Origin: Spirochaetaceae bacterium
Lineage (GTDB): Bacteria; Spirochaetota; Spirochaetia; Treponematales; Breznakiellaceae
Length of the DNA stretch: 6,920 nt
Direction of reading: 5' to 3'
Assembly (NCBI GenBank): GCA_031279895.1
Contig: JAITHR010000165.1
Span: 1 to 6,920 of the forward strand
Below the pieces are notes generated by a model, which was not told the origin of the DNA, searched no databases, and saw only the letters and a program-made list of their open reading frames with translations. The position numbers were made by a program, and so were the translations under genes. Positions 1 to 5,624 of this stretch are shown here, in pieces (position 1 is the stretch's first letter; each line of letters begins with the position of its first letter).

Positions 1-851
1 CGTTTAAGCGCGTCCATGTCTTGTTCGCGGGTGTTAATTCCGCCGAGAAGCACCGCCTCAAGGGTAACGCGCCGTTCCCTCCGGCTTTGGTAATACAAAA
101 GCGCGTCTTTCAAAGCGGCGAGGGGGCGCGCACCGGCAGCCGGCATGAGACGCGCCCGCAGCGCGCCGCAGGCGGTGGTAAGCGACACCGCCAGCCGAAC
201 GTCCGGCCCGTTTTCCGCCAGATCCCGAATACCTTCCGCAATGCCGCTGGTTGAAAGGGTAATATGCCGCTTGGAGAGGCCCAGACCCTCCGGATCGGTC
301 AGAACGTCCACCGCCTTGCGGAGTTCTCCAAGGTTGAGGAGCGGCTCCCCCATGCCCATAAATACGATATGGGAGACGGTTTCCCGCACGGACCGGAGGT
401 GGAGGAACTGTTCCACCATCTCCTCGGACGTAAGGTTGCGGGAAAAGCCCAGCCTGCCGGTTTTACAGAACACGCAGGCCATGGCGCAGCCGGCTTGGAC
501 GGACAGGCAGGCGGTACGGCGCTCTTTCGCGTCCGAGAGGATTACGGCTTCGATACGGTTCCCGTCCCGTAAGGTGATGCCCAGTTTGACGGTGCCGTCA
601 GAGCCGTCAAGCCGCTCGCCCGTACTGCTGGAACGGATGGAAAAGCGCGAGTCAAGGGTTTCCCGCAGGGGCGCGGGGAGGTCTGTCATAAGGCGGAACG
701 AGGGGGTTCCGCGGGCTATCCATTGAAATACCTGACGCGCCCGATAGGTCGGTAAGGGACGGAGAAGTTCTTGCAGCGCGGGAAGCGTCAGGCCGGAGAT
801 TACGGGCTTCGTATCCGGCGCTTCCGGCTCTTCTTTCTCTTCTTTTCTCAA
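1..851 (-). CDS. rlmN: RlmN, dual-specificity 23S rRNA A2503 / tRNA A37 C2-methyltransferase (radical SAM), 3' end beyond window
   Basis: RlmN methylates C2 of adenine 2503 in 23S rRNA and of A37 in some tRNAs, using a [4Fe-4S] cluster and S-adenosylmethionine in the cytoplasm. The reverse strand reads 283 open codons to the left edge. The cluster motif CxxxCxxC is at residues 122, 126 and 129 (GCAMACVFC), preceded by the family's conserved Cys at 115 (RRTAC). Other family blocks are RIEAV (99-103), TGRLGFSRNLT (131-141), HIVFMGMGEPLLN (161-173), ITLSTSGI (197-204) and LAVSLTT (220-226). Family members are about 350-380 residues long, so roughly the last 70 residues, including the methyl-carrying Cys, are missing. 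The start is TTG at 851, with GAAGG seven bases upstream. The next in-frame ATG lies too far inside the N-terminal domain. The gene begins 10 bases after the TPR gene's stop, so it is probably the last known gene of that operon. Family assignment is secure; the TTG start is inferred. Confidence 0.96.
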   Translation of the reverse strand, partial: MRKEEKEEPEAPDTKPVISGLTLPALQELLRPLPTYRARQVFQWIARGTPSFRLMTDLPAPLRETLDSRFSIRSSSTGERLDGSDGTVKLGITLRDGNRIEAVILSDAKERRTACLSVQAGCAMACVFCKTGRLGFSRNLTSEEMVEQFLHLRSVRETVSHIVFMGMGEPLLNLGELRKAVDVLTDPEGLGLSKRHITLSTSGIAEGIRDLAENGPDVRLAVSLTTACGALRARLMPAAGARPLAALKDALLYYQSRRERRVTLEAVLLGGINTREQDMDALK

Positions 852-861
852 GAGCGCGCCT

Positions 862-2037
862 TCAGGTTTTAAGTTTTTCAATAAATTCCATAAGATAGGA
901 GTTCCGCACCCCTTGCTTTTGGGATTCCTCGATAATCTCAAGGGCATTGTACTTGTCGCCTTTCCGGTAGAAACAGTCCGCAAGTTCAAGGTAAAGACGG
1001 TAATTCTTGGGGTCCTGCTGGATGAGGCGGCGCAGCGAGGCGATGGCTTCGTCGTACTTGCTCTGGGACTTGGCGACCATTGCCAGCCCCAGAACCGCGT
1101 AGGTGTCGAACTCGATGTTAAGCGCCCGCTGATAGTAGTCAACGGCCTCGTCGTAGTCCCCCATACTCCGGTAGGCGTCGCCGGCTCTGGTGAGAATAAC
1201 CTTGTTGCGGGAGTCCAGCTCAAGGATGCGGTTCCAGTAATCAAGGGAGCGGGCCTGCTGGTTAAGACCCCGGTAACAGTCCGCGAGACCGAAGAGGGCG
1301 TAGAAATTATACGTGTCCCGTTCCAGCGCCTGCTCGAAATAGGGGATGCCTTTCTCGAAGGTCTTGAGTTTGCGGTGGCAGTTTCCGATGGAGGTCAGTA
1401 CCCGAATATCCACTTTTTCCCGGTGGGATTCGAGCATTTTTTCCCAATAAAACAGCGCGTCCCGATATTCTTTGAAATCATAGTGGAGATGCCCCAGTCC
1501 GATAATGGCGTAGGGGTTATAGGGTTCCATGTCCAGCACTTGGAGGTAAACCGTTTTGGAGTGTTTAAAGTCCCGCACCTTTCGGTAGGCGTCGGCGACT
1601 CTGGTAAGCACCGTGATATTTTTGTCATCGTGGCGGAGGTACTGTTCCCAGATTTCAATGGCCTTGTGGTACTGGCCGAGGGCCTTGTAACAATCCGCAA
1701 GGCCGAAGAGGGCGTAATTGTTGCCGGGGTGTTGGGTGAGGCACTGTTGATAATAGGCAACCGCGTCTTTGAAGTTCCCCCGTTTGCGGGCAGCGTCTCC
1801 CATACCCACCAGCGCGTAATTGTTGCTGTCATCCAGGGTGAGAATTTTGGTGAAACACTCTACCGCCTCGGGTATTTTATCCTCTTTGAGAAACTGATAC
1901 CCGCGTTTAGACAATTCCGACAATTCCGCGACTTCCGTGTTCTCGCCGGTTTCTTCGGTCTCCGGTCCTTTTTGGGGGTCGTCCTGCGGGCAGCGGTCCT
2001 GTTCTTCGTTACAATTTTGTCCTGTGTGATCGCTCAT
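862..2037 (-). CDS. Ten-repeat tetratricopeptide (TPR) protein
   Basis: This is a 391-residue protein made almost wholly of TPRs, helical repeats that act as protein-protein scaffolds. Residues 1-44 are an acidic, polar, probably disordered tail with no signal peptide or membrane segment, which points to the cytoplasm. From residue 45 I count ten units of about 34 residues, with typical positions such as ALFGLADCYKALGQY and EAVDYYQRAL. Unit 5 has two extra residues and unit 8 lacks one. Units 2-5 resemble units 6-9 in order, so the array looks like a duplicated block of four. The start codon overlaps the stop of the preceding gene as ATGA, implying translational coupling, and rlmN follows 10 bases after the stop. 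The partner is unknown. There is no catalytic domain, so the role can only be called scaffold-like. Fold is confident; function is open. Confidence 0.93.
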   Translation of the reverse strand: MSDHTGQNCNEEQDRCPQDDPQKGPETEETGENTEVAELSELSKRGYQFLKEDKIPEAVECFTKILTLDDSNNYALVGMGDAARKRGNFKDAVAYYQQCLTQHPGNNYALFGLADCYKALGQYHKAIEIWEQYLRHDDKNITVLTRVADAYRKVRDFKHSKTVYLQVLDMEPYNPYAIIGLGHLHYDFKEYRDALFYWEKMLESHREKVDIRVLTSIGNCHRKLKTFEKGIPYFEQALERDTYNFYALFGLADCYRGLNQQARSLDYWNRILELDSRNKVILTRAGDAYRSMGDYDEAVDYYQRALNIEFDTYAVLGLAMVAKSQSKYDEAIASLRRLIQQDPKNYRLYLELADCFYRKGDKYNALEIIEESQKQGVRNSYLMEFIEKLKT

Positions 2038-2429
2038 TTGGAAGGGTCCTCTTCGTGTATTAGATTTTTTATTATAGCAGACAACTGCGTTACCATAGCT
2101 TCGAATTTTTGGGGATGAGGCGCTTTCTGGTACATCGCAAGTGCGTCTAGGTAGCGGTTTTGGGCTTTGTAAGCGTCGCCGATTCGGGAAAGCCCGTCTG
2201 AATAACCGGTGGTTAAAAAAATGCGTTTGGCCCCCTCGATGTCGCCTGAGTTAAACAGGATGTTTCCTTTACGGTTGAGCGCCGCTTTCTGGGAGCCGTC
2301 AATCGCGGGTTTTTTTGTGGTCTTTATAAACGTTTTTTCGGCGCCGCCTTTGGCGCCGTCCGCATCGCGCCCCGTGCCGCTGTTGCCGGCGCCGCTTTCA
2401 AATTTTTCAAAAATCTTTTTATAATCCAT
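2034..2429 (-). CDS. Small TPR-like protein, first gene of the TPR-rlmN operon
   Basis: The protein has 131 residues if started at the ATG at 2429 (MDYKKIFEKF). A TTG at 2441 would add four residues but has no visible ribosome site, whereas GGA lies seven bases before the ATG. Residues from about 11 to 45 are rich in Gly, Ala, Lys and Ser and look disordered. The second half carries a TPR-like helical pair with blocks RKGNILFNSGDIEGAKRIF and GLSRIGDAYKAQNRYLDAL, then a short helical tail. No signal peptide or membrane segment is visible. Its stop overlaps the start of the ten-repeat TPR gene by ATGA, so the two products are probably made together and may interact. Similar short proteins occur in spirochaetes as far as I recall, without a known function. 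It is a real gene; the function is unknown. Confidence 0.85.
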   Translation of the reverse strand: MDYKKIFEKFESGAGNSGTGRDADGAKGGAEKTFIKTTKKPAIDGSQKAALNRKGNILFNSGDIEGAKRIFLTTGYSDGLSRIGDAYKAQNRYLDALAMYQKAPHPQKFEAMVTQLSAIIKNLIHEEDPSK

Positions 2430-2455
2430 ATATACGTCCAAACACCGCGCCGCGT

Positions 2456-2491
2456 ATTATACGAGAGTGGTAGTATACTCCGGCGATACTA
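2456..2491 (-). promoter_or_regulatory. Candidate promoter for the TPR-rlmN operon, with an inverted repeat
   Basis: On the minus strand a perfect TATAAT lies at 2461-2456, about 27 bases before the ATG at 2429. No good -35 hexamer sits 16-18 bases upstream (GCCGGA at 17). Just upstream is an inverted repeat, TAGTAT at 2471-2476 and ATACTA at 2486-2491 with nine bases between, spanning the -35 position. A weak -35 with a dyad over it would suit an activator or repressor site. The -10 is seen directly; promoter activity and regulator binding are inferred. Confidence 0.5.
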
Positions 2492-2536
2492 TCGCGTTAC
2501 TTTATAGTACCATTATCCGCTATCTTTACCAACAAT

Positions 2537-3064
2537 TCAAGCGGGATACATAAAAAAATCCACCACCGAGCGGCCATAGGTTTTTGAGTCGCCCTTTACG
2601 AGGGGAAGCGGCGGGGGCGTATCTTCTTTGGGTCTGTGCAGGAGGAGGAGGGAGCCTTCCCGCATAAGCGGAGAGCGGGCGATGCGGCTCACGAGATCCC
2701 ATTTGAACCGGTAGGGGAACGGAGGATCGCAAAAGATAATATCGAAACCGCATCGGGCGCGGCGCACATAGAGTTCCGCCGCCATGAAGCGGCACTTGAT
2801 ACGCGCCGGGGCCATGGCGATATTTGCCAGGAGGGTTTTCCGTTTGCGCGGGTCCTGCTCCACAAGCTCAACCGGATCCGCGCCGCGGGACGCCGCTTCC
2901 AGAGCGATGATGCCCGATCCGGAAAACATATCCAGAAAAGAGCGCTGCGTGAGGTCCCGCAAGGCGGCGAACACCGATTCTCTCATGCGATCCATAGCGG
3001 GGCGTATGGGTCCGTCTGGAACGGCCACCTGTCTTCCCCGCAAAGATCCGCCTGAGATTCGCAC
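2537..3064 (-). CDS. rsmD: RsmD, 16S rRNA guanine-966 N2-methyltransferase
   Basis: RsmD transfers a methyl group from S-adenosylmethionine to N2 of G966 in 16S rRNA on the assembling 30S particle. The 175-residue product has the family's usual length and order. The N-terminus is MRISGGSLRGRQV, followed by the Arg-rich RPAMDRMRESVFAAL (21-35). The SAM-binding glycine loop is FLDMFSGSG (43-51) with EAASRGA (56-62). An acidic Glu at 70 (VELVEQD) probably contacts the SAM ribose. The catalytic DPPF motif is at 113-116 (IIFCDPPFPY). The start is GTG at 3064, fixed by AAGGAG seven bases upstream, which lies inside the end of the preceding gene. The preceding stop and this GTG are one base apart, so the two genes are co-transcribed and probably coupled. 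Assignment is confident. Confidence 0.95.
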   Translation of the reverse strand: MRISGGSLRGRQVAVPDGPIRPAMDRMRESVFAALRDLTQRSFLDMFSGSGIIALEAASRGADPVELVEQDPRKRKTLLANIAMAPARIKCRFMAAELYVRRARCGFDIIFCDPPFPYRFKWDLVSRIARSPLMREGSLLLLHRPKEDTPPPLPLVKGDSKTYGRSVVDFFMYPA

Positions 3065-3065
3065 C

Positions 3066-3509
3066 TCAGTACTCCTTGAGAAGCTCGGATAGCTCTGAGA
3101 AGCTTACTAAAGGATCAATGGCGACCCCGGCGCTTTGATTTCTCATGTCGTCGATCGTTTTCTTGCGGGTCAGGCTGTGGGTGCGTAAAAACACAATTTT
3201 TTCCCGCAGGGCGGGAAACCGTAATGCGGAGATATTGCCCGAACTGGTCAGAAAAAAGGTAAGCGCTTCGGAAAATTGCCGTTCAAGTTCTGATAAATTA
3301 TCAAACAGCTCATTTCGCTCTATAAGATGAACATTTTCGCTCAGATTTTCCAGCAATAATCCCAGGGTGTCATCAATAAAATCAATATCCTCTATGGTCT
3401 TTTTAAGAAATAATTCAGGATCCGTCTCAAGAATGAACAGGTCATGAATCATTCGTACCTTAACATTGAGGATAAAAATATTATCTTCAAAATTAATATG
3501 TTTATTCAT
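3066..3509 (-). CDS. Hypothetical alpha-helical protein directly upstream of rsmD
   Basis: I do not recognise this family. From the ATG at 3509 the product has 147 residues (MNKHINFEDN). A TTG at 3533 would add eight residues but has no ribosome site; only a weak AGAAG precedes the ATG. The sequence is Leu-, Glu- and Asp-rich, for example FLKKTIEDIDFIDDTLGLLL and FDNLSELERQFSEAL, and looks like several amphipathic helices. There is no signal peptide, membrane segment, cysteine or obvious catalytic motif. It ends one base before rsmD, so it shares that transcript. By hand count 3241-3480 (its 5' part) is about 35% G+C (85 of 240), while 3121-3180 is about 58%, close to the flanking genes. The 5' two thirds may therefore have a different origin or fast drift. 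Coding status is supported by the coupled rsmD signal. Function is unknown. Confidence 0.75.
   Translation of the reverse strand: MNKHINFEDNIFILNVKVRMIHDLFILETDPELFLKKTIEDIDFIDDTLGLLLENLSENVHLIERNELFDNLSELERQFSEALTFFLTSSGNISALRFPALREKIVFLRTHSLTRKKTIDDMRNQSAGVAIDPLVSFSELSELLKEY
3072..3077 (-). promoter_or_regulatory. Ribosome binding site of rsmD
   Basis: AAGGAG on the minus strand lies inside the last codons of the upstream hypothetical gene, seven bases before the GTG at 3064. It decides this non-ATG start and supports translational coupling across the one-base gap. Confidence 0.8.
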
Positions 3510-3520
3510 ACTACTTCTAA

Positions 3521-3542
3521 AAAGTATCGACAAAGTATCGGC
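3521..3542. repeat. Two tandem 11-bp direct repeats upstream of a hypothetical gene
   Basis: AAAGTATCGAC at 3521-3531 is followed at once by AAAGTATCGGC at 3532-3542, ten of eleven bases identical. They lie 12-33 bases upstream of the ATG at 3509, one helical turn apart, which would suit a regulator binding as two copies. Chance duplication in AT-rich DNA is also possible. Confidence 0.4.
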
Positions 3543-3578
3543 AAATTTCCAGTCTCAATTCAGAGAAATTTTATTTTT

Positions 3579-4214
3579 TTATTTCGGTATGACTTTGAAG
3601 TCAACATACTCCTCCCCTTCGGACGCGGCGGCAACCATAACCACCAAAAACCGTGAAGCGGTAAAGGGAATGAACAGGCTAAACGTTTCTTCAGGGCGCA
3701 GGGTAAAGTCAATCCGCTGAAACTCCACAGGATCGGTCTTCCGTGAGGCCGCCGCTTCAAAGGAACCGGCCCCGTCCGCCCCCTTTTTCTTTAAGGGCGC
3801 GGCGGTAATCGCTATATTGACCGGTCCGGTATAGGGGTCGTCGGCTTTTTTCTTAATCGTCTTTTTAATGGTAAACTCCACGCCCTCTTTTTTCTGAACC
3901 GCTGCGTAGGCTATGGTGTTGCCCCCCAATACGGGAAGATATTTTTCCCTCGTAAATCTGGACATAAAGCCGGCAAACAGGATCAGTAGGGCGATGGAAA
4001 TCAGCCCGAACCGATGGGAGCGGTTTGAAAGCAGGGTATTAAAACCCTGAGAACGCTTCGGCGGCCCGTCCTCGTTGAACGCCCGAAGCGCCGGGGAAGC
4101 CTTGGCGAGCCTGTGGGCGCGGGAATAATGAAAGACCGGCTCCCTGTCAAGCGAGGTTTCGTCAAGCGGTTCCCGATTTTTAGCGTCCTTTGGCGCCGAA
4201 GGTTTCTCATCCAT
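3579..4214 (-). CDS. Single-pass membrane protein of unknown function, cytoplasmic N-terminus
   Basis: The product has 211 residues from the ATG at 4214, chosen because AAGGAG lies eight bases upstream. A GTG at 4223 in the same frame overlaps that ribosome site and is unlikely. Residues 1-68 are charged and include FHYSRAHRLAKASPALRAFN (28-47). A single membrane segment follows at about 69-87 (FGLISIALLILFAGF), flanked by Arg. The remaining 120 residues would lie outside the inner membrane. They contain a Lys-rich patch (IKKTIKKKADD) and alternating patterns suggesting beta structure (VEFQRIDFTLRPEETFSLF and a C-terminal VDFKVIPK). No cleavable signal or catalytic motif is seen. The N-terminal 'YSR-HRL-ASP' pattern reminds me of treponemal hypothetical proteins near rsmD-type genes, from memory only. 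A promoter lies directly upstream, and the helical gene and rsmD follow after 69 bases, perhaps in one operon. Confidence 0.85.
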   Translation of the reverse strand: MDEKPSAPKDAKNREPLDETSLDREPVFHYSRAHRLAKASPALRAFNEDGPPKRSQGFNTLLSNRSHRFGLISIALLILFAGFMSRFTREKYLPVLGGNTIAYAAVQKKEGVEFTIKKTIKKKADDPYTGPVNIAITAAPLKKKGADGAGSFEAAASRKTDPVEFQRIDFTLRPEETFSLFIPFTASRFLVVMVAAASEGEEYVDFKVIPK

Positions 4215-4257
4215 ACCAAACACTCCTTACGGGACCCGATCCTGACCCCGCTACCCG

Positions 4258-4286
4258 ACTATAGCGCATTTCGCAAACCGATACAA
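4258..4286 (-). promoter_or_regulatory. Sigma-70-type promoter for the membrane protein gene
   Basis: On the minus strand TTGTAT (4286-4281) and TATAGT (4263-4258) are separated by exactly 17 bases. Transcription would begin near 4251, leaving a leader of about 37 bases that contains the AAGGAG site at 4228-4223. It probably drives the membrane protein gene and perhaps the helical gene and rsmD behind it. Confidence 0.65.
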
Positions 4287-4321
4287 CCTGCGTACCCGCC
4301 CGAACGTGCCTTGCCGGTCTC

Positions 4322-4350
4322 TGGACTGCGAAAGGGTAATCGGGTATAGT
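4322..4350 (+). promoter_or_regulatory. Sigma-70-type promoter for the small four-cysteine gene
   Basis: TGGACT (4322-4327) and TATAGT (4345-4350) are 17 bases apart. The -10 box ends eight bases before the ATG at 4359, so the start point would fall at about 4356-4358. No ribosome site can fit in such an mRNA, which points to leaderless translation. It faces away from the minus-strand promoter at 4258-4286. Confidence 0.55.
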
Positions 4351-4358
4351 CTGTAGGC

Positions 4359-4568
4359 ATGAAACGTGCGGAAGCCGGCGGAGACAACCTCCCGATACGG
4401 GCGCCGGATTGTATAACCTGCCGGTATTTTAAGGTTACCTGGGAACCGGCGTATCCGCGATCCTGCCGGCTTTTCGGCATAAAGAGCCGCGCCCTCCCCT
4501 CGATTGAAGTGTTTCGGGCAACAGGCCGCCACTGCCCGTCGTTTCAGCGGCGGGAAAAAAAAGAATAA
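4359..4568 (+). CDS. Small four-cysteine protein, probably zinc-binding, conserved family of unknown role
   Basis: This is the only plus-strand gene, encoding 69 residues. Cysteines at 18, 21, 36 and 59 give C-x2-C-x14-C-x22-C, which suggests a small structural zinc or metal site. The core is CRYFKVTWEPAYPRSCRLFG followed by IKSRALPSIEVFRATGRHC. I recall a widespread family of 55-75 residue bacterial proteins with the pattern CxxCxxxxVTWxxxxPxxCxxxGxKSxxxPSxxVxxxxGxxC. Some databases label them uracil-DNA glycosylase, but nothing here resembles that enzyme's catalytic motifs, so I do not adopt the name. The tail is basic (QRREKKE). An in-frame TAG at 4347 lies upstream of the ATG, and no other start codon occurs before the cysteine core, so this start is nearly forced. 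There is no Shine-Dalgarno sequence. The gene converges with the cupin gene, with 23 bases between. It is real by motif match; its function is unknown. Confidence 0.8.
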   Translation: MKRAEAGGDNLPIRAPDCITCRYFKVTWEPAYPRSCRLFGIKSRALPSIEVFRATGRHCPSFQRREKKE

Positions 4569-4591
4569 GCGCGGCGGCCCGCCCTCGCACG

Positions 4592-4936
4592 TTAATAGGT
4601 TACTACAATCCCGTAAAATACCAAAGGATCGGATCCGGTATTGGTGATGCTATGAAACGCGCCGTTGCCGGTGCACACGGCGTCCCCCTGTTTCACCGGC
4701 GCGTCCGCGCCGTTATCGTTGACCACCCCGCTGCCGGAAAGGATGATGAAATACTCGGTCTCGGTTTCGTGGCTGTGTTTCCCGATACTCGCCCCGGGCG
4801 GCAGGGTAATCTCCGCAAGCATACGGATATTCCGCTCCCCCTCACAGTTCACAAGATGGGTAAGGCTTGCGACCCCTTCGCCGCCCCGCATCTTCTCCTT
4901 ACGCTCACGGCTCATCTCGTTTCGGTGTATGACCAT
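4592..4936 (-). CDS. Small single-domain cupin (Cupin_2 type)
   Basis: The product is a 114-residue beta-barrel metalloprotein-like protein consisting of one cupin domain. Motif 1, G-x5-H-x-H-x4-E-x6-G, is complete in GASIGKHSHETETEYF, with His54, His56 and Glu61 as metal ligands. Motif 2, G-x5-P-x-G-x2-H-x3-N, is present in GDAVCTGNGAFHSITN with Gly in place of Pro and the fourth ligand His95. A divalent metal site is therefore likely, but substrate and activity cannot be read from sequence; stand-alone cupins range from isomerases to sugar or ligand sensors. Two ATGs are adjacent at 4939 and 4936. GGAGG lies six bases before the second and only three before the first, so the second is preferred. 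There is no signal peptide. The gene has its own candidate promoter and is followed by the convergent four-cysteine gene. Confidence 0.92.
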   Translation of the reverse strand: MVIHRNEMSRERKEKMRGGEGVASLTHLVNCEGERNIRMLAEITLPPGASIGKHSHETETEYFIILSGSGVVNDNGADAPVKQGDAVCTGNGAFHSITNTGSDPLVFYGIVVTY

Positions 4937-4942
4937 CATGTT

Positions 4943-4947
4943 CCTCC
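4943..4947 (-). promoter_or_regulatory. Ribosome binding site of the cupin gene
   Basis: GGAGG on the minus strand is six bases before the ATG at 4936 and three before the adjacent ATG at 4939. The spacing favours the inner start. Confidence 0.75.
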
Positions 4948-4951
4948 ATAT

Positions 4952-4980
4952 ATTTTAGAAGTAATACCGGTATAGATTAA
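4952..4980 (-). promoter_or_regulatory. Candidate cupin promoter with a perfect palindrome in the spacer
   Basis: On the minus strand TTAATC (4980-4975) and TAAAAT (4957-4952) are 17 bases apart; the -10 matches well and the -35 poorly. The spacer holds the perfect 10-bp palindrome ATACCGGTAT (4964-4973). Its position between the two boxes is typical of a repressor operator or of a MerR-type activator site. Transcription would start only about ten bases before the cupin initiation codon. Activity is inferred. Confidence 0.45.
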
Positions 4981-4985
4981 CCATA

Positions 4986-5024
4986 GGCGGTTTTCCCGCG
5001 GTCCGCAAGGGGCGCGGTCCCGCC
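4986..5024 (-). terminator. GC-rich nested inverted repeat after the barrel protein gene
   Basis: GGCGG (4986-4990) pairs with CCGCC (5020-5024), and inside it CCGCG (4996-5000) pairs with CGCGG (5013-5017). The structure begins directly after the stop codon at 5025. It lacks a clear U-run on the minus-strand transcript, so it may be a weak terminator or a 3'-end stabilising hairpin rather than a classical intrinsic terminator. Confidence 0.3.
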
Positions 5025-5624
5025 CTACTCCGGCTCCCCGCCTCCGCGTATCGCAAACGTTACGCCTATGGAAAAGATTCTCATGGCGTTAAAGTCAACG
5101 TCCCGCGCTCCGGTCTTAAAGGGCAGCATAAAGTGATCGTAGCCTAATTCGGCGAATACGCCCACGCTTGGGGTAAGGAAATACCGCGCCCCCAGGGTAA
5201 AGCCGAAAGCAAATCCGGCGGGGTTATCCCTGTTCCGGCGGTCCCCCAGCCAGAACCCGAAGCCCACGCCCATTTTCGCGGTAACAGAGGTATCAAGGTT
5301 TCTGATCCCCCAGTTAGGATGCCATGCGATACGAATGAGAACCGGAATAACGCCGACTGACCGGCTGTCATCGAGCGCGGCGCCGGCCATGCCCGTTTCA
5401 AATCCTACGGTCAGCCCAAGGGGTACCGGCAGCGCGTAGTCCAGCGCCAGCACGCCGCCCATAAGCGCAGCCGCTGGGTCATAGGTCATTCCGATGCCGA
5501 AGCCGACGCTCAGGAGCGCGTCCCTTTTCCGAACCGGTTCGGGAAACGAGGAGACGTCAAAACAAAACGCGCCGGCGGCGCTCAAAAAGAGCGGAACCAG
5601 CGCCGGGAGCCTTCCTATCCGCAT
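5025..5624 (-). CDS. Secreted, probably outer-membrane beta-barrel protein
   Basis: The product has 199 residues. It opens with a signal peptide: MRIGRLPALVPLFLSAAGA, with a basic start, a hydrophobic core and a likely signal peptidase I site after AGA at residue 19. Cys21 is not in a proper lipobox, since Phe precedes it. The mature part has Gly- and aromatic-rich stretches that alternate as in transmembrane beta strands, for example LLSVGFGIGMTYD, VTAKMGVGFGFWLG, FAFGFTLGARYFL and VGVFAELGYDHFML. It ends with a strand (RIFSIGVTFAI) and a short GGGEPE tail. The pattern fits small eight-strand OmpA/OmpW-like barrels, though I cannot name a family. AGGAG lies seven bases before the ATG at 5624. 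The gene overlaps the end of proB by ten bases, so it is probably co-transcribed with it, with no evident functional link. Export is confident, barrel likely, role unknown. Confidence 0.85.
   Translation of the reverse strand: MRIGRLPALVPLFLSAAGAFCFDVSSFPEPVRKRDALLSVGFGIGMTYDPAAALMGGVLALDYALPVPLGLTVGFETGMAGAALDDSRSVGVIPVLIRIAWHPNWGIRNLDTSVTAKMGVGFGFWLGDRRNRDNPAGFAFGFTLGARYFLTPSVGVFAELGYDHFMLPFKTGARDVDFNAMRIFSIGVTFAIRGGGEPE

Noticed and set aside
145..726. Plus-strand open frame of 193 codons at the left edge
   Set aside because: It is antisense to rlmN, whose radical-SAM motifs are unambiguous.
913..2118. A 401-codon plus-strand open frame
   Set aside because: It is the antisense shadow of the ten-repeat TPR gene, open because of that gene's codon use. 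The minus-strand frame has clear TPR periodicity.
3543..3571. AAATTTC/GAAATTT inverted repeat followed by a T-run on the plus strand, as a terminator
   Set aside because: The stem is AT-only and the loop is 15 bases. The T-run is on the plus strand, where no gene ends; on the minus strand no U-run follows.
4251..4532. A 93-codon minus-strand open frame opposite the four-cysteine gene
   Set aside because: It overlaps both divergent promoters and the plus-strand gene, has low-complexity Arg-rich sequence and no family motif. The plus-strand frame has a recognisable cysteine core.
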